Assembly: GCF_002906855.1 (NCBI RefSeq)
Contig: NZ_MINI01000028.1
Coordinates: 434,001 to 498,000, forward strand
Source: Pseudomonas putida
GTDB taxonomy: Bacteria > Pseudomonadota > Gammaproteobacteria > Pseudomonadales > Pseudomonadaceae
Direction: 5' to 3'
DNA: 64,000 nucleotides
The position numbers were made by a program, and so were the translations under genes. This document shows, piece after piece, positions 47,505-56,145 of this stretch (within the stretch, counting starts at the first letter, position 1; every line of letters starts with the position of its first letter). Below the pieces are notes generated by a model. It made no database searches. It had not been told where the DNA came from and saw only the letters and a program-made list of their open reading frames with translations.

Positions 47505-48314
47505 TCAGATCTCCAGCGGGGTGACGCCCATGAAGGCACCGAGGAGGCCCAGCTGGGCGAAGGCCATCTGCGCGCCGGTCTGGACCGGACAGCCGCGTTC
47601 CCGCGCCTTGTGCAGCAGCGGGGTGATTTCCGGTGAGGTGACCACGTCAGCTACCAGCGTGGCCGCCTTCAGGGTTTCCAGCAGTGCCTCCGGCAGCGGC
47701 AGTTCGCCGCTGTTGCCCATGCCGACAGGGGAGGCATTGACGACCAGGTCGAAGCCCTCCAGCGAGCCGTAGCGCGTGGCGATTTCCAGTTCCGGGAAGG
47801 CAGTGCCGAGCACTTCACCCAGCGCCCCGACGCGTTCGGCGCTGGGGTCGCCGAGGGTAATGCTGGCAATGCCCGCTTCGCCCAGTGCATAGGCAATCGC
47901 ACTGCCGACCCCGCCGCAGCCCACCACCAGCGCACGCTTGCCGCAAGCCTCGAAGCCATGTTGGCGAGCGGCGCCGAGGAAGCCCGCGCCATCGACGTTG
48001 TCGCCCAGCAGGCGGCCGTCGCGCTCGCGGCGGATCACGTTGACCGAGCCCAGTGCCTTGGCGCGTTCGCTGAGTCCGTCCAGTTGTGTGGCCAGGACCT
48101 GCTTGTAGGGCACCGTAACCACGCAGCCGCGCAGGTTGCGCCAACCACGCAAGTGGTCGACGAAGGCGCCCAGCGCCGTTTCCTGCAGGTCGATGGGAAC
48201 CATCGCCAGGTCGCGGGCGTTGTTGGCGAACCAGGTGTTGAAGTTTTCCGGCGACTTCACCTGGGCGATAGGCGAACCGACGATGGCGACCAGTTCTGTC
48301 GAACCTCGGATCAT
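47505..48314 (-). CDS. Shikimate/quinate dehydrogenase-like protein (AroE paralogue)
   Basis: 269-aa member of the shikimate dehydrogenase family. Substrate-side marks are VGSPIAQVKSPENFN, catalytic Lys71 in VTVPYKQ and Asp108 in GDNVDGAGF. The nucleotide loop is VVGCGGVGSAIAYALGEAG. Its location in a catabolic cluster under an IclR regulator argues against the housekeeping aroE role and for a RifI/AroE-like catabolic paralogue acting on a hydroaromatic acid. The ATG at 48314 has GGAGG 6 nt upstream; the longer open frame to 48653 overlaps the regulator. First gene of the operon. Confidence 0.87.
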   Translation of the reverse strand: MIRGSTELVAIVGSPIAQVKSPENFNTWFANNARDLAMVPIDLQETALGAFVDHLRGWRNLRGCVVTVPYKQVLATQLDGLSERAKALGSVNVIRRERDGRLLGDNVDGAGFLGAARQHGFEACGKRALVVGCGGVGSAIAYALGEAGIASITLGDPSAERVGALGEVLGTAFPELEIATRYGSLEGFDLVVNASPVGMGNSGELPLPEALLETLKAATLVADVVTSPEITPLLHKARERGCPVQTGAQMAFAQLGLLGAFMGVTPLEI

Positions 48315-48397
48315 GCTGACCTCCGTTATGGCTGTTGTTGTGGAAGCCAGCTTGGTGCGGCGCAGTGTCATCGACAATGCGCTTATTGGGCATTCAA

Positions 48398-48430
48398 TGC
48401 GATAATCGCAGCTATCAAGCGGTAATCGCA
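48398..48430. promoter_or_regulatory. IclR/PcaR-like operator in the divergent promoter region
   Basis: TGCGATAATCGCA (48398-48410) is a perfect palindrome about its central base, and AATCGCA recurs as a direct repeat at 48404-48410 and 48424-48430 (20-bp period). The core resembles the PcaR site. It lies between the dehydrogenase operon and the IclR gene, 30 bp from the latter. Confidence 0.65.
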
Positions 48431-48459
48431 TTAGATGCCACTTTCCAAGAGTCGATTTC

Positions 48460-49230
48460 ATGCCCCAGCCCGAGATCCACCCCCGCGACCTGATCGCCGG
48501 CCTGCAAAAAGGCCTGGCGCTGATGCAACTGTTCAGTGCCGAGCAACCACGCCTGAGCGTGCCCCAGGCGGCCAGGCTGTCCGGTCTGACCCCCAGTGCC
48601 GCACGGCGCTTTCTGCTGACGCTGGTGCACGAAGGCTTTGCCGAGACCGACAACCGCCATTACTGGCTGACGCCCAAGGCCCTGCGCATCGGCCAGGCCT
48701 ATGTCGATTCGGCGCAGTTGCCGCGCATGCTGCGGCCGATCGTCGAGCAGGTGGCACGGCAGACCCAGGAGCATGTGTCGGTGGGCAGCCGTGATGGCGA
48801 CGAGATCATTCACCTGGTGCGCAGCCGCTACAGCCACATTGCGTCGTTGTCGATCCGCCCTGGGTCGCGGATGCCGATGTATTGCACGGCAAGCGGCCGG
48901 GTCTGGCTGGCGTGGCTGGAGGAGGGGCAGCGGGAGGAGTACTTCGCGCACAACGCGCTGAGTGCGCTGACGCCCTATACCCAGACCGACAGGGCGCAGT
49001 TAATGGCAGAGTTGCAGCGGGTGAGGGCGCAGGGCTACAGCATCGTCGATCAGGAATACGAAATCGGCATGCGCGTGTTGGGTGTGCCGCTGCTAAACCG
49101 CAGCGGCCAGTTGAAGGCGACCTTGACCATCACCACCCATGCTTCGCGGTTGAGCATCGATGAGATGCGCCTGCGCTATCTGGCGACACTGTATGAGGCG
49201 CAGGCGCTACTCAAGCCAGTGCTGGATTGA
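48460..49230 (+). CDS. IclR family regulator, PcaR/PobR-like
   Basis: 256-aa IclR protein. The DNA-binding part includes SVPQAARLSGLTPSAARRFL at about residues 33-52, and the effector domain contains SIRPGSRMPMYCTASGRVWL near 130. This sequence pattern is that of the PcaR/PcaU/PobR branch, which responds to protocatechuate pathway compounds. It is divergent from the dehydrogenase/flavoprotein operon and probably controls it. The precise inducer is unknown. Confidence 0.87.
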   Translation: MPQPEIHPRDLIAGLQKGLALMQLFSAEQPRLSVPQAARLSGLTPSAARRFLLTLVHEGFAETDNRHYWLTPKALRIGQAYVDSAQLPRMLRPIVEQVARQTQEHVSVGSRDGDEIIHLVRSRYSHIASLSIRPGSRMPMYCTASGRVWLAWLEEGQREEYFAHNALSALTPYTQTDRAQLMAELQRVRAQGYSIVDQEYEIGMRVLGVPLLNRSGQLKATLTITTHASRLSIDEMRLRYLATLYEAQALLKPVLD

Positions 49231-49252
49231 CGCTGAGCTGCGGCCGTTCCGG

Positions 49253-49385
49253 TCAGGCCGAGCGCTCGAAACGATAAGGGCTGCGGTCGATCAGCCAGGG
49301 CCAGGTCCTTGAAGAAATACTTGCCCAGGCTGATCTGCAGGAAGTCGCGCTGGGCGCGCTGCTGCGACAAGTAGCGGCTGCCTAT
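49253..49385 (-). pseudogene. Possible gene fragment with frameshift
   Basis: The minus strand encodes RYLSQQRAQRDFLQISLGKY then FFKDLA, and after a one-base shift continues WLIDRSPYRFERSA to a stop at 49253. Both parts have normal codon use for this genome, which suggests the end of a broken gene. I do not recognise the family. Low certainty. Confidence 0.25.
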
Positions 49386-49460
49386 TCTTTGCGGGTAGTT
49401 GCACCCGGCATCGTTCGCTGGGCATCATCAACGTCTCTCAACCATGCAAGGAATGCCGAC

Positions 49461-49865
49461 ATGCCTGCCTATGTTGTTGCGCAGAACGAATTGCTTGTAG
49501 GGGACGGCCTTGTTGTTGAAGCGCCGGCCGGGGAAGGGCCGTACGCCGTGGTGTTCGAGGACGACGAGGAAACCGGCTATTTCTACGCCCTGGATTCCTC
49601 CGGCGGCGGCAACCCGATCCAGAATGCGCTGCACATCTACGACGTGGAGAGCATCGCCGACCGCGACAAGCCCTCGACGGTCAAGATTGCCTGGTCCGAG
49701 GACCACCGCAAGGCGCTGCTGCTGATCAACGACTACCCCCATGCGGTCTTCGACTTTGAAGCCAAACAGGGGCATTGCCGTACCGGGTTCCCGTTGCCGA
49801 TGGACAATGGCTGGTCGCACGCGGGCCATGAGTGGGATGACAGCACACTGCGGCATTTTGCCTGA
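49461..49865 (+). CDS. DUF2251 family protein
   Basis: 134-aa acidic soluble protein recognised as DUF2251 from VVEAPAGEGPYAVVFEDDEE and GYFYALD, then NPIQNALHIYDVESIADRDK. The function of the family is unknown. The ATG at 49461 has AAGGA about 9 nt upstream; the frame is open to 49389 without support. It stands alone, with a terminator about 150 bp downstream. Confidence 0.83.
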   Translation: MPAYVVAQNELLVGDGLVVEAPAGEGPYAVVFEDDEETGYFYALDSSGGGNPIQNALHIYDVESIADRDKPSTVKIAWSEDHRKALLLINDYPHAVFDFEAKQGHCRTGFPLPMDNGWSHAGHEWDDSTLRHFA

Positions 49866-50017
49866 GATGTTCGATCTTGGCGGAATATCAGGGCATATCG
49901 CGAGCGCTGGGAGACGATGTCCAGCAGCTGCGCCAGGCGCTGGCTGAGCTTGATCTCGCGCGGTAGTGGGTGGGCCGCCGATACGGGGTCACGAGCAGAG
50001 TGACACATGTGAAGCCA

Positions 50018-50042
50018 GGGGCCGTTGTGCGGCCCCTTTTTT
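50018..50042 (+). terminator. Rho-independent terminator
   Basis: GGGGCCG (50018-50024) pairs with CGGCCCC (50030-50036) and is followed by six T residues. It ends the DUF2251 transcript. A second perfect hairpin, CCCATCAC/GTGATGGG (50044-50062), follows at once. Confidence 0.82.
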
Positions 50043-50148
50043 GCCCATCACTTGGTGATGGGAGCAGTCACGCTTTGCCTGTTGCCGACTCCACGGTGAT
50101 TGCTGCCGGCGTGATCGGACCACTGCCGGTGGTGGAGCCTGGCGAGGG

Positions 50149-50754
50149 TCAGATCAAGCCTTCGGCCTGCAGGGTTTTCTGCACGGCCGGGCGGCTGGCG
50201 ACGCGTTTCTGGAACGCCACCACCGTTGGCCAGGGTGAAAGGTCAATGCCCAGCATTGGCGCCCAGTTCACGATGGTAAACAGGTAGGCATCGGCCACGC
50301 TGAAGTGCTTGCCGGTCAGGAAGTCGTTGCCTTGCAACGCCTTGTCCACGAAGCCCAGGCGTTTGCCCAAGGTCTCGATGGTCTTGCTCTTGGCTTCTGC
50401 GCTGATGCTTGGGTTGAACAAGGCGGCGAGGGTCTTGTGCACCTCGGTGCCAATGAAATTCAGCCATTCCTGTACCCGCGCGCGTTCCAGCGAGCCTGCA
50501 GGGGGCAGCAAATTGGCCTGGGGTTTCTGGTCGGCAAGGTATTGGATGATGGCCGGGCCCTCGGTGAGGACTTCGCCGTTATCCAGTTGCAGGGCGGGAA
50601 CATAGCCCTTGCCATTGATCGTGTAGAAATCCGTACCGCTGGCCGTCTTGTGCTGTTTGAGGTCGACTTTTTCGACGGTGTAGGGCAGGTCCAGTTCGTT
50701 GAGGACGATGTGCGGCGAGAGCGAACAGGCACCTGGCGAGTAAAAGAGCTTCAT
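50149..50754 (-). CDS. gstA: Beta-class glutathione S-transferase
   Basis: 201-aa GST. The thioredoxin-like N-terminal domain begins MKLFYSPGACSLSPHIVLNE, with Cys10 the bacterial beta-class mixed-disulfide residue, and GEVLTEGPAIIQYLAD near residue 60 binds glutathione. The C-terminal helical domain has FSVADAYLFTIVNWAPMLGI. The ATG at 50754 has GGGAG 6 nt upstream; a longer frame to 50820 is not supported. Likely role in detoxification or redox defence. Confidence 0.92.
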   Translation of the reverse strand: MKLFYSPGACSLSPHIVLNELDLPYTVEKVDLKQHKTASGTDFYTINGKGYVPALQLDNGEVLTEGPAIIQYLADQKPQANLLPPAGSLERARVQEWLNFIGTEVHKTLAALFNPSISAEAKSKTIETLGKRLGFVDKALQGNDFLTGKHFSVADAYLFTIVNWAPMLGIDLSPWPTVVAFQKRVASRPAVQKTLQAEGLI

Positions 50755-50973
50755 TTTCTTCTCCCATTCGAGTGGGTCAGTCGTGCGAAGGCTGGCGAGG
50801 TGAGGCACTGTGCAGCGCACTGGTTATGACACCAAAGCAGGATTTCACGCAAGTCTCTGGCTGTGGGTCAAAGCCTGAATTTACCCACCAGCACTTGCAG
50901 GTCCGCGCCCGTGGCAAGTGATGCAGCGGGGTCGCAGCACAGGCTGCGACCCATCGCCAACGATCACCTCCCG

Positions 50974-52196
50974 TCAGCCAGTCTGTGCTGCCAGGCTGTT
51001 GCTGACATTACGCCCCAGCACCAGCACCGTGACAAAGCCGCAGCCCACCAGCGCCGTGGCCAGGCTCAACAGCACCGAGCTGCCCAGCTGGTCGACGATA
51101 CGCCCACCGAAGAACGAACCCAGGGCGATGATCACCTGGAACATGGCCACGAACAGCGGCATGCCGCGCTCGACATCCTTGGGTGCCACGACGAACATCC
51201 AGATGCTGGAGCAGGCCGGGAACGCGCCGAAGGCGAAGCCCCACAGTGCGATCAGCATCGCCGCGCCGGTCAGGCCGGTGGCGAAGTAGGGGAACAGCGC
51301 AGTGCTGACGCCGATCATCACCGCTACCAGCATCAGCGTGTGGCGTACGCTCTGGTTGGCGGCGTAGCCGGCGAACAGGTTGCCGATCACCCCGGCCACG
51401 CCATAGAGCAGCAACAGCGAGCCGATGGTGGGCCCGTCGAAGCCGGAACTTTGCTTGAAGAACGGCGCGACGTAGGTATACGCGGCAAAGTGCGCCAGGC
51501 CAATCAGCAGCACGGCGATCAAGCCAACCCGAGCTTGCGGGTTGATGAACAGCGCCGGCAGGTCACTGACGCGAATGGCCTTGTCCGGGTTGAGTCGCGG
51601 CAACAAGAGCAGCTGCGCCAGCAGTACCGGCACGCCGACCAGCGCGGTGGCCAGGAAGGTCATGCGCCAGCCCATCAGGCCGCTCAGCCAGGTACCCACG
51701 GGCACGCCCAGCACGGTGGCCAGGGTGACGCCGGCCATGATGATCGAGGTGGCCCGGGCCACGCTCACGCCCTTGGGCGCCAAACGGCCGCTGAGGGCAA
51801 TGGCAGTGGCCCAGAAGCCGCCGATGCTGATGCCCAGCAGGACACGACCGAACAGCAGCAGGCTGAAGTCGCTGGCATAGGCCACCACCGCGTTGGCGAT
51901 GATCATGATCAGTGTCAGGCCGATCAGCAGGTAGCGCCGGTCCATGGCGCCAATGCCCACCGACGCGGCGCGGCCAGGGCCGCCATGATACCGGGCAGGG
52001 TCACCATCAGTCCGGCATGGCCGGCGCTGATGCCCAGGTCGCTGGCCACATCGTTGAGCACGCCCACCGGGAGAAACTCGCTGGTGACCAGGGCGAAGGC
52101 ACCCACGGCGACCGAGAGAATCGCCAGCCACTGCTGCCTGACGCTCTGTTGATCATGTTCGGGACGGCCGTGAGAAGCCTGACTGACGCTTGGCAT
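50974..52196 (-). pseudogene. MFS transporter (DHA1, sugar-efflux type) with frameshift
   Basis: The N-terminal part (MPSVSQASHGRPE to VTLPGIMAALAAP) is in one frame from ATG 52196. The remainder, from SVGIGAMDRRYLLIGLTLIM onward, continues in another frame to the stop at 50974. The break is near 51962-51968, where CCG-CG-TCG leaves two bases instead of a multiple of three. All 12 helices are otherwise present, with DHA1 marks such as GISIGGFWATAIALSGRLA. It is either a recent pseudogene or a sequencing error. If intact it would be an efflux pump for sugars or drugs. Confidence 0.8.
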
Positions 52197-52516
52197 GTTC
52201 CTGATTCCAAGGTGAGGTCGCCTGTTGCAGGCGAAGGGGGAGGGAAAATTGAAGGCGATTATAAAGGCCGGTTTCGCCAACCTGGCAGGCGAGCCGCTCG
52301 ATAGTCATCATCAGCGCTATCGATAGGAAGCGCCGGCCAGAGGGCTGCGCCGGCTTGTATCACAGCGTATCCAGGGGTGATACAGATACGCTTTGAGTTG
52401 ATTGGCCAGGGATCGTGACACAAGCCAGGTACTTTCCAGTCTTTTAATGGGCTCCATCGAAGCGAGGCAGTAACGCCTCGGTTCAAACACCCCATTGAAG
52501 CCCGGAGAGCCCCACC
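52197..52516. other. Gap between the MFS pseudogene and the DUF2790 gene
   Basis: No gene supported. It contains a CGATAG (52299-52304) / CTATCG (52317-52322) inverted repeat that may be a regulator site left from a divergent arrangement, and a CGAGGC/GCCTCG hairpin about 40 bp upstream of the DUF2790 start. Confidence 0.45.
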
Positions 52517-52780
52517 ATGAACCGCAAAGCCGTCTACGCCGCCTGCCTGTTCGCCGCACTCAACGTCTGCACCCTGGCCGCCCGCGCCGAAGCTGCCGAC
52601 AATGTCCGCACCTACACCTATGGCACCCAGCTGGACATCAACAAAGTGTTGTCAACCAGCCAGGACGCTGCGCCGACTTGCGGGGTGGTCAATGCCAAGC
52701 TTACCTACCTCGACTCCCACGACCAGACCCAGGTGCTGAACTACCGCACCTTCGGCGACCACTGCATCGGTGAGAACTGA
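52517..52780 (+). CDS. DUF2790 family small secreted protein
   Basis: 87-aa protein with a cleavable signal peptide (AVYAACLFAALNVCTLAARA) and a short mature part matching DUF2790: YTYGTQLDINKVLSTSQDAA, then CGVVNAKLTYLDSHD and LNYRTFGDHC. The two cysteines could form a disulfide in the periplasm. The family is found in pseudomonads and often linked to stress; its function is unknown. GGAGAGC precedes the ATG. Confidence 0.87.
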   Translation: MNRKAVYAACLFAALNVCTLAARAEAADNVRTYTYGTQLDINKVLSTSQDAAPTCGVVNAKLTYLDSHDQTQVLNYRTFGDHCIGEN

Positions 52781-52938
52781 AGCGGGCACTGCCCTGGCCC
52801 CGACAGAGGAGTCCTGCCATGAACTGGTAAGCACGACAGCCCGATTGCATGCCCGGCAGGCGCGAAACGGTCTTTACTGTTGAAGCGGAAACCACCGCGC
52901 CTGGCGCTCCCAGCCACATTTTCCATGAGAGAAGCAAG

Positions 52939-53688
52939 ATGCTCCTACATCGATCGACCTGGGTTGAAACGGAACGATTCCTCCAGCGCAGCCGGACCAT
53001 CGTCATTCCCATCGGCTCCAACGAGCAGCACGGGCCGACAGGGCTGCTCGGCACCGACTGGATGTGCCCGGAAATCATCGCCTTCGAAGCGCAGAAGAAG
53101 GCGGATATCCTGGTCGCGCCAACCTTCAACATCGGCATGGCCCAGCACCATCTTGGCTTCCCTGGCACCCTCTCGCTCAGGCCATCGACTTTCATCGCCG
53201 CGATCACTGACTGGGTTCGCTCACTGGCGGTGCATGGCTTCGAGAAAATCCTCTTCCTGAATGGCCACGGCGGTAACGTGGCCTCGATCGAGGCAGCCTT
53301 TTCCGAGATCTATGCCGAAGCCAGCTTTGCCCGCCGCCCGGCAGGGTTTGCCTTGAAACTGATTAACTGGTGGGACCTGGAAGGGGTCGAGGCTCTGGCC
53401 AAGAAGCAGTTCCCGACCGGCCACGGCATCCATGCCACACCTTCGGAGATAGCCGTGACCCAGTGGGCCTATCCGGACTGCATCAAAACCGCCGACTATG
53501 CGCCGCAGATCGCCAACTGGGGCCCCATCCGCGAGGCCGTGGATTTCCGTGCGCGCCATCCGGACGGGCGGATGGGCTCGGACCCGGCCCAGGCTTCGCC
53601 GGAGAAAGGCGGGCAGCTGGTCATGCTGGCGGCGCAGGGGTTGGTGAAAGCCGTGGAAGGGTTCGGCAGCGAAAGCCGGCCGGGATGA
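52939..53688 (+). CDS. Creatininase family amidohydrolase
   Basis: 249-aa metal-dependent hydrolase. Metal-site motifs are PIGSNEQHGP near residue 24 and LFLNGHGGNVASIEAAF near 110, with an HATPSEIAVTQW segment near 175. The family opens cyclic amides such as creatinine or acts on formamide intermediates. A nearby creatinase gene is absent, so the substrate may differ. The ATG at 52939 gives the family start; the frame is open to 52849. It is followed by a MocR regulator on the same strand. Confidence 0.85.
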   Translation: MLLHRSTWVETERFLQRSRTIVIPIGSNEQHGPTGLLGTDWMCPEIIAFEAQKKADILVAPTFNIGMAQHHLGFPGTLSLRPSTFIAAITDWVRSLAVHGFEKILFLNGHGGNVASIEAAFSEIYAEASFARRPAGFALKLINWWDLEGVEALAKKQFPTGHGIHATPSEIAVTQWAYPDCIKTADYAPQIANWGPIREAVDFRARHPDGRMGSDPAQASPEKGGQLVMLAAQGLVKAVEGFGSESRPG

Positions 53689-53794
53689 TGCACCTCAACT
53701 CAAAGGCTTGCGTGGCGGTGGCTGCTCCACCGCTAGCAGGCCGATGGGAATCTACGTGTAACCTGTGGCAGCATTTGCCACGTGATGCTTGAGT

Positions 53795-55219
53795 ATGGAT
53801 GCGAAGAAAACCAACAAATCCGGCTACACCTACCAGGCGGTCTACCGCTATCTGCTCGACTTGATCGAAGCGGCACCCTCGGATATCGAGCAGCGCTTGC
53901 CATCTTTGCGCCAACTGGCCCAGCGATTGAACGTTTCAGTCTCCAGCACCCAGTATGCCTATTCACTGCTTGAGGACGAGGGGCGGGTGCATGCACGCCC
54001 CAAACTCGGCTATTTCACCCGGGGCAGCAGCACGCCCTTGCGCGTCGAGCGCTCGCCGAGCCTGCTGGACACTGTGTTCGCCAGTGCTCGTCAGCCCGGC
54101 ATGCTGGCCCTTGCCAGCGATGCCCCGGCCATATTGCTGTCGCTGGAAAAACCGCTGTTGATGATCGAGCGCGAACTCACGCGTCAGTACCCGCGTTCCC
54201 ATGCGCCGCTCTACCAACCCTTCGGCGAGATGGCTTTACGCAGCGCGCTGGCGGAACTCTATACCCGCTCGGCACACCGTTGCTGGCAGGCCGAGCATGT
54301 GTTCGTCGGCTCTGATCTGCGCAGTATCCTCGAACTGTCACTGCGTGCCCTGGATCTCGAAGGCAAGGTGGCATTGGTCGAATCGCCATGCAACTGGGCG
54401 GTGCTCAGGCAACTGCTGGCCGCACGCATGACCATCATCGAAGTGCCGTTGGCTGAGGATGGGCGCTTCGACCTGCAGCAGCTGCGCCAGGTACTGAACA
54501 GCGAACCGGTGCGCCTGGCGGTGTTGTCGTCGGCGACCAGCGTGCCGCAAGGCGGCCTGATGCCGGCCGCAGACAAGCAGCAGATCTGCCGCTGGCTGGC
54601 CGAGTATGATGTGTGGCTGTTCGAAAACGATGGCTACGGCGAGTTCTGCTTCCAGGCCGAGGCGCCACGCTACCGCGATTTCGCCGACCCGGACCGGTTG
54701 CTGGTGTTCTCCACCTTCGACAAGGTGATCGGTTCGGAGGCACCCTACGGCTACTTGCTCTGCCGACGTCATACCGAACAGTTGCAGCAGCTGTTTCTGG
54801 AGCGTGCTTTCCGCTTGTCGCCGATCCGCCAGAAGTCCATCGCCAAACTGTTCACTTCGCGTCGGTTCGAGCAGCATGTGCAGCGGCTGCGTGCCCTGTT
54901 GCGTGAGCGCATGATGCACATGAAGGCCTTGCTGGAAACCTATGGCCAAGGTTGCCTGCATATCCATGAGCCGCAGGGCGGGGCGAGTTTCTGGCTGGAA
55001 GCGACCCGCTCGGTGGACATGCGCCGGGTCTTCGAGCGGCTGTTGGCGCAGCGTATCGTAATCGCGCCTGGGGAGGTCTTCAGCCAACGTGGCCTTTGGC
55101 GCAGTCACTTGCGCCTGTGCTACACGCTGGACTGGAGCAAAGACATTCCCCAGGCGCTGCAATGCCTGGTCAGGGCGATCCAGGACGAGGCCATTCAGGA
55201 CAAGGCTCAGACGCCATAG
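53795..55219 (+). CDS. MocR family transcriptional regulator (GntR-aminotransferase fusion)
   Basis: 474-aa protein. The GntR winged helix ([20 protein letters not shown] then [13 protein letters not shown]) spans residues 15-80, and a fold-type I aminotransferase-like domain follows. The lysine expected to hold pyridoxal phosphate lies in [16 protein letters not shown] near residue 312. A TTG at 53789 is also in frame. It converges on panB and overlaps it by 13 bp at the 3' ends. It may regulate panB or the creatininase-like gene. Confidence 0.87.
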   Translation: MDAKKTNKSGYTYQAVYRYLLDLIEAAPSDIEQRLPSLRQLAQRLNVSVSSTQYAYSLLEDEGRVHARPKLGYFTRGSSTPLRVERSPSLLDTVFASARQPGMLALASDAPAILLSLEKPLLMIERELTRQYPRSHAPLYQPFGEMALRSALAELYTRSAHRCWQAEHVFVGSDLRSILELSLRALDLEGKVALVESPCNWAVLRQLLAARMTIIEVPLAEDGRFDLQQLRQVLNSEPVRLAVLSSATSVPQGGLMPAADKQQICRWLAEYDVWLFENDGYGEFCFQAEAPRYRDFADPDRLLVFSTFDKVIGSEAPYGYLLCRRHTEQLQQLFLERAFRLSPIRQKSIAKLFTSRRFEQHVQRLRALLRERMMHMKALLETYGQGCLHIHEPQGGASFWLEATRSVDMRRVFERLLAQRIVIAPGEVFSQRGLWRSHLRLCYTLDWSKDIPQALQCLVRAIQDEAIQDKAQTP

Positions 55220-56022
55220 CAGTGGCGCATTTCAGGGAAGGTCCCGTCGCGCACTTCGTCACCGAAGCGGGTACACGCCTCGCGGATCACCTGGGCCACG
55301 TCGGCATAAGGCTTTACGAAGCGGGGTACATGATCGCCACCCAACCCTAGCAGGTCCTCGGTGACCAGTACCTGGCCATCGCAAGCCGGTGATGCACCGA
55401 TGCCGATGGTAGGCTTGTCGGTGGCGTCGGTAATCGCCCTGGCAACCGGTTCCGCGACCCCCTCCAGCAGCAGGCTGAAGGCTCCGGCCTGCAGGTTGGC
55501 CTGGGCATCGGCGCGCAATGCCGCGCCGCTGTCAGGGCATAGCCCCTGGGCCTTGTAGCCACCCATGACATTGACGAACTGGGGCATCAGGCCGATGTGT
55601 GCCATGACCGGTATGCCGCGCGCGACGAGAAATTCCACGGTACTGGCCAAGGCCTGATTGGCCTCCAGCTTGACGGCGTCACAGCCGGTGCTGGCGAGTA
55701 CCTGGGCGCAATTGCGAAAAGCCTGTTCATGGGATTCCTGGTAGCTGCCGAACGGCATGTCGGCAATTACGCAGGCCAGCCGCGTGCTGTCGACCACCGC
55801 CCGGGTGTGGGCGATGGTTTCGTCCAGGCGCATGCCAAGGGTGGAGGGGCGGCCGTAGCCGACCATTGCGGTGGAGTCACCGACCAGGATGAAATCGACC
55901 AAGGGGTCGATCACCTTGGCGATCGCGCTGGAGTATGCCGTCAGCGAAACGATCTTTTGCCGGCCTTTCATGGCGACCAGCTGTGGGACCGTCAGTCGTC
56001 TCTTGCGGATAGGCGTGCTCAT
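55207..56022 (-). CDS. panB: 3-methyl-2-oxobutanoate hydroxymethyltransferase
   Basis: 271-aa ketopantoate hydroxymethyltransferase. It makes ketopantoate from 2-oxoisovalerate and methylenetetrahydrofolate for coenzyme A synthesis. Family marks are [20 protein letters not shown] near residue 42, [13 protein letters not shown] near 85, [16 protein letters not shown], and [16 protein letters not shown] near 130. The ATG at 56022 ([12 protein letters not shown]) fits the family. No panC is adjacent, so this is probably a second panB outside the panBC operon. Confidence 0.9.
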   Translation of the reverse strand: MSTPIRKRRLTVPQLVAMKGRQKIVSLTAYSSAIAKVIDPLVDFILVGDSTAMVGYGRPSTLGMRLDETIAHTRAVVDSTRLACVIADMPFGSYQESHEQAFRNCAQVLASTGCDAVKLEANQALASTVEFLVARGIPVMAHIGLMPQFVNVMGGYKAQGLCPDSGAALRADAQANLQAGAFSLLLEGVAEPVARAITDATDKPTIGIGASPACDGQVLVTEDLLGLGGDHVPRFVKPYADVAQVIREACTRFGDEVRDGTFPEMRHCYGV

Positions 56023-56145
56023 CAGTGTCTCGTCTCGACAGGTGGCCAAAGGTGTCCTGATTATCGAGCCGTGTAATGCAAACTCAATGTACAGATTTCA
56101 CCTGAAAACCGGCACAGACGTTTTTCCACGATGCGTGCTGCCGGC

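Noticed and set aside
49878..49965. Short plus-strand frame ending in LRQALAELDLAR
   Set aside because: About 28 codons with no start and no recognisable family; too short to call even as a remnant.
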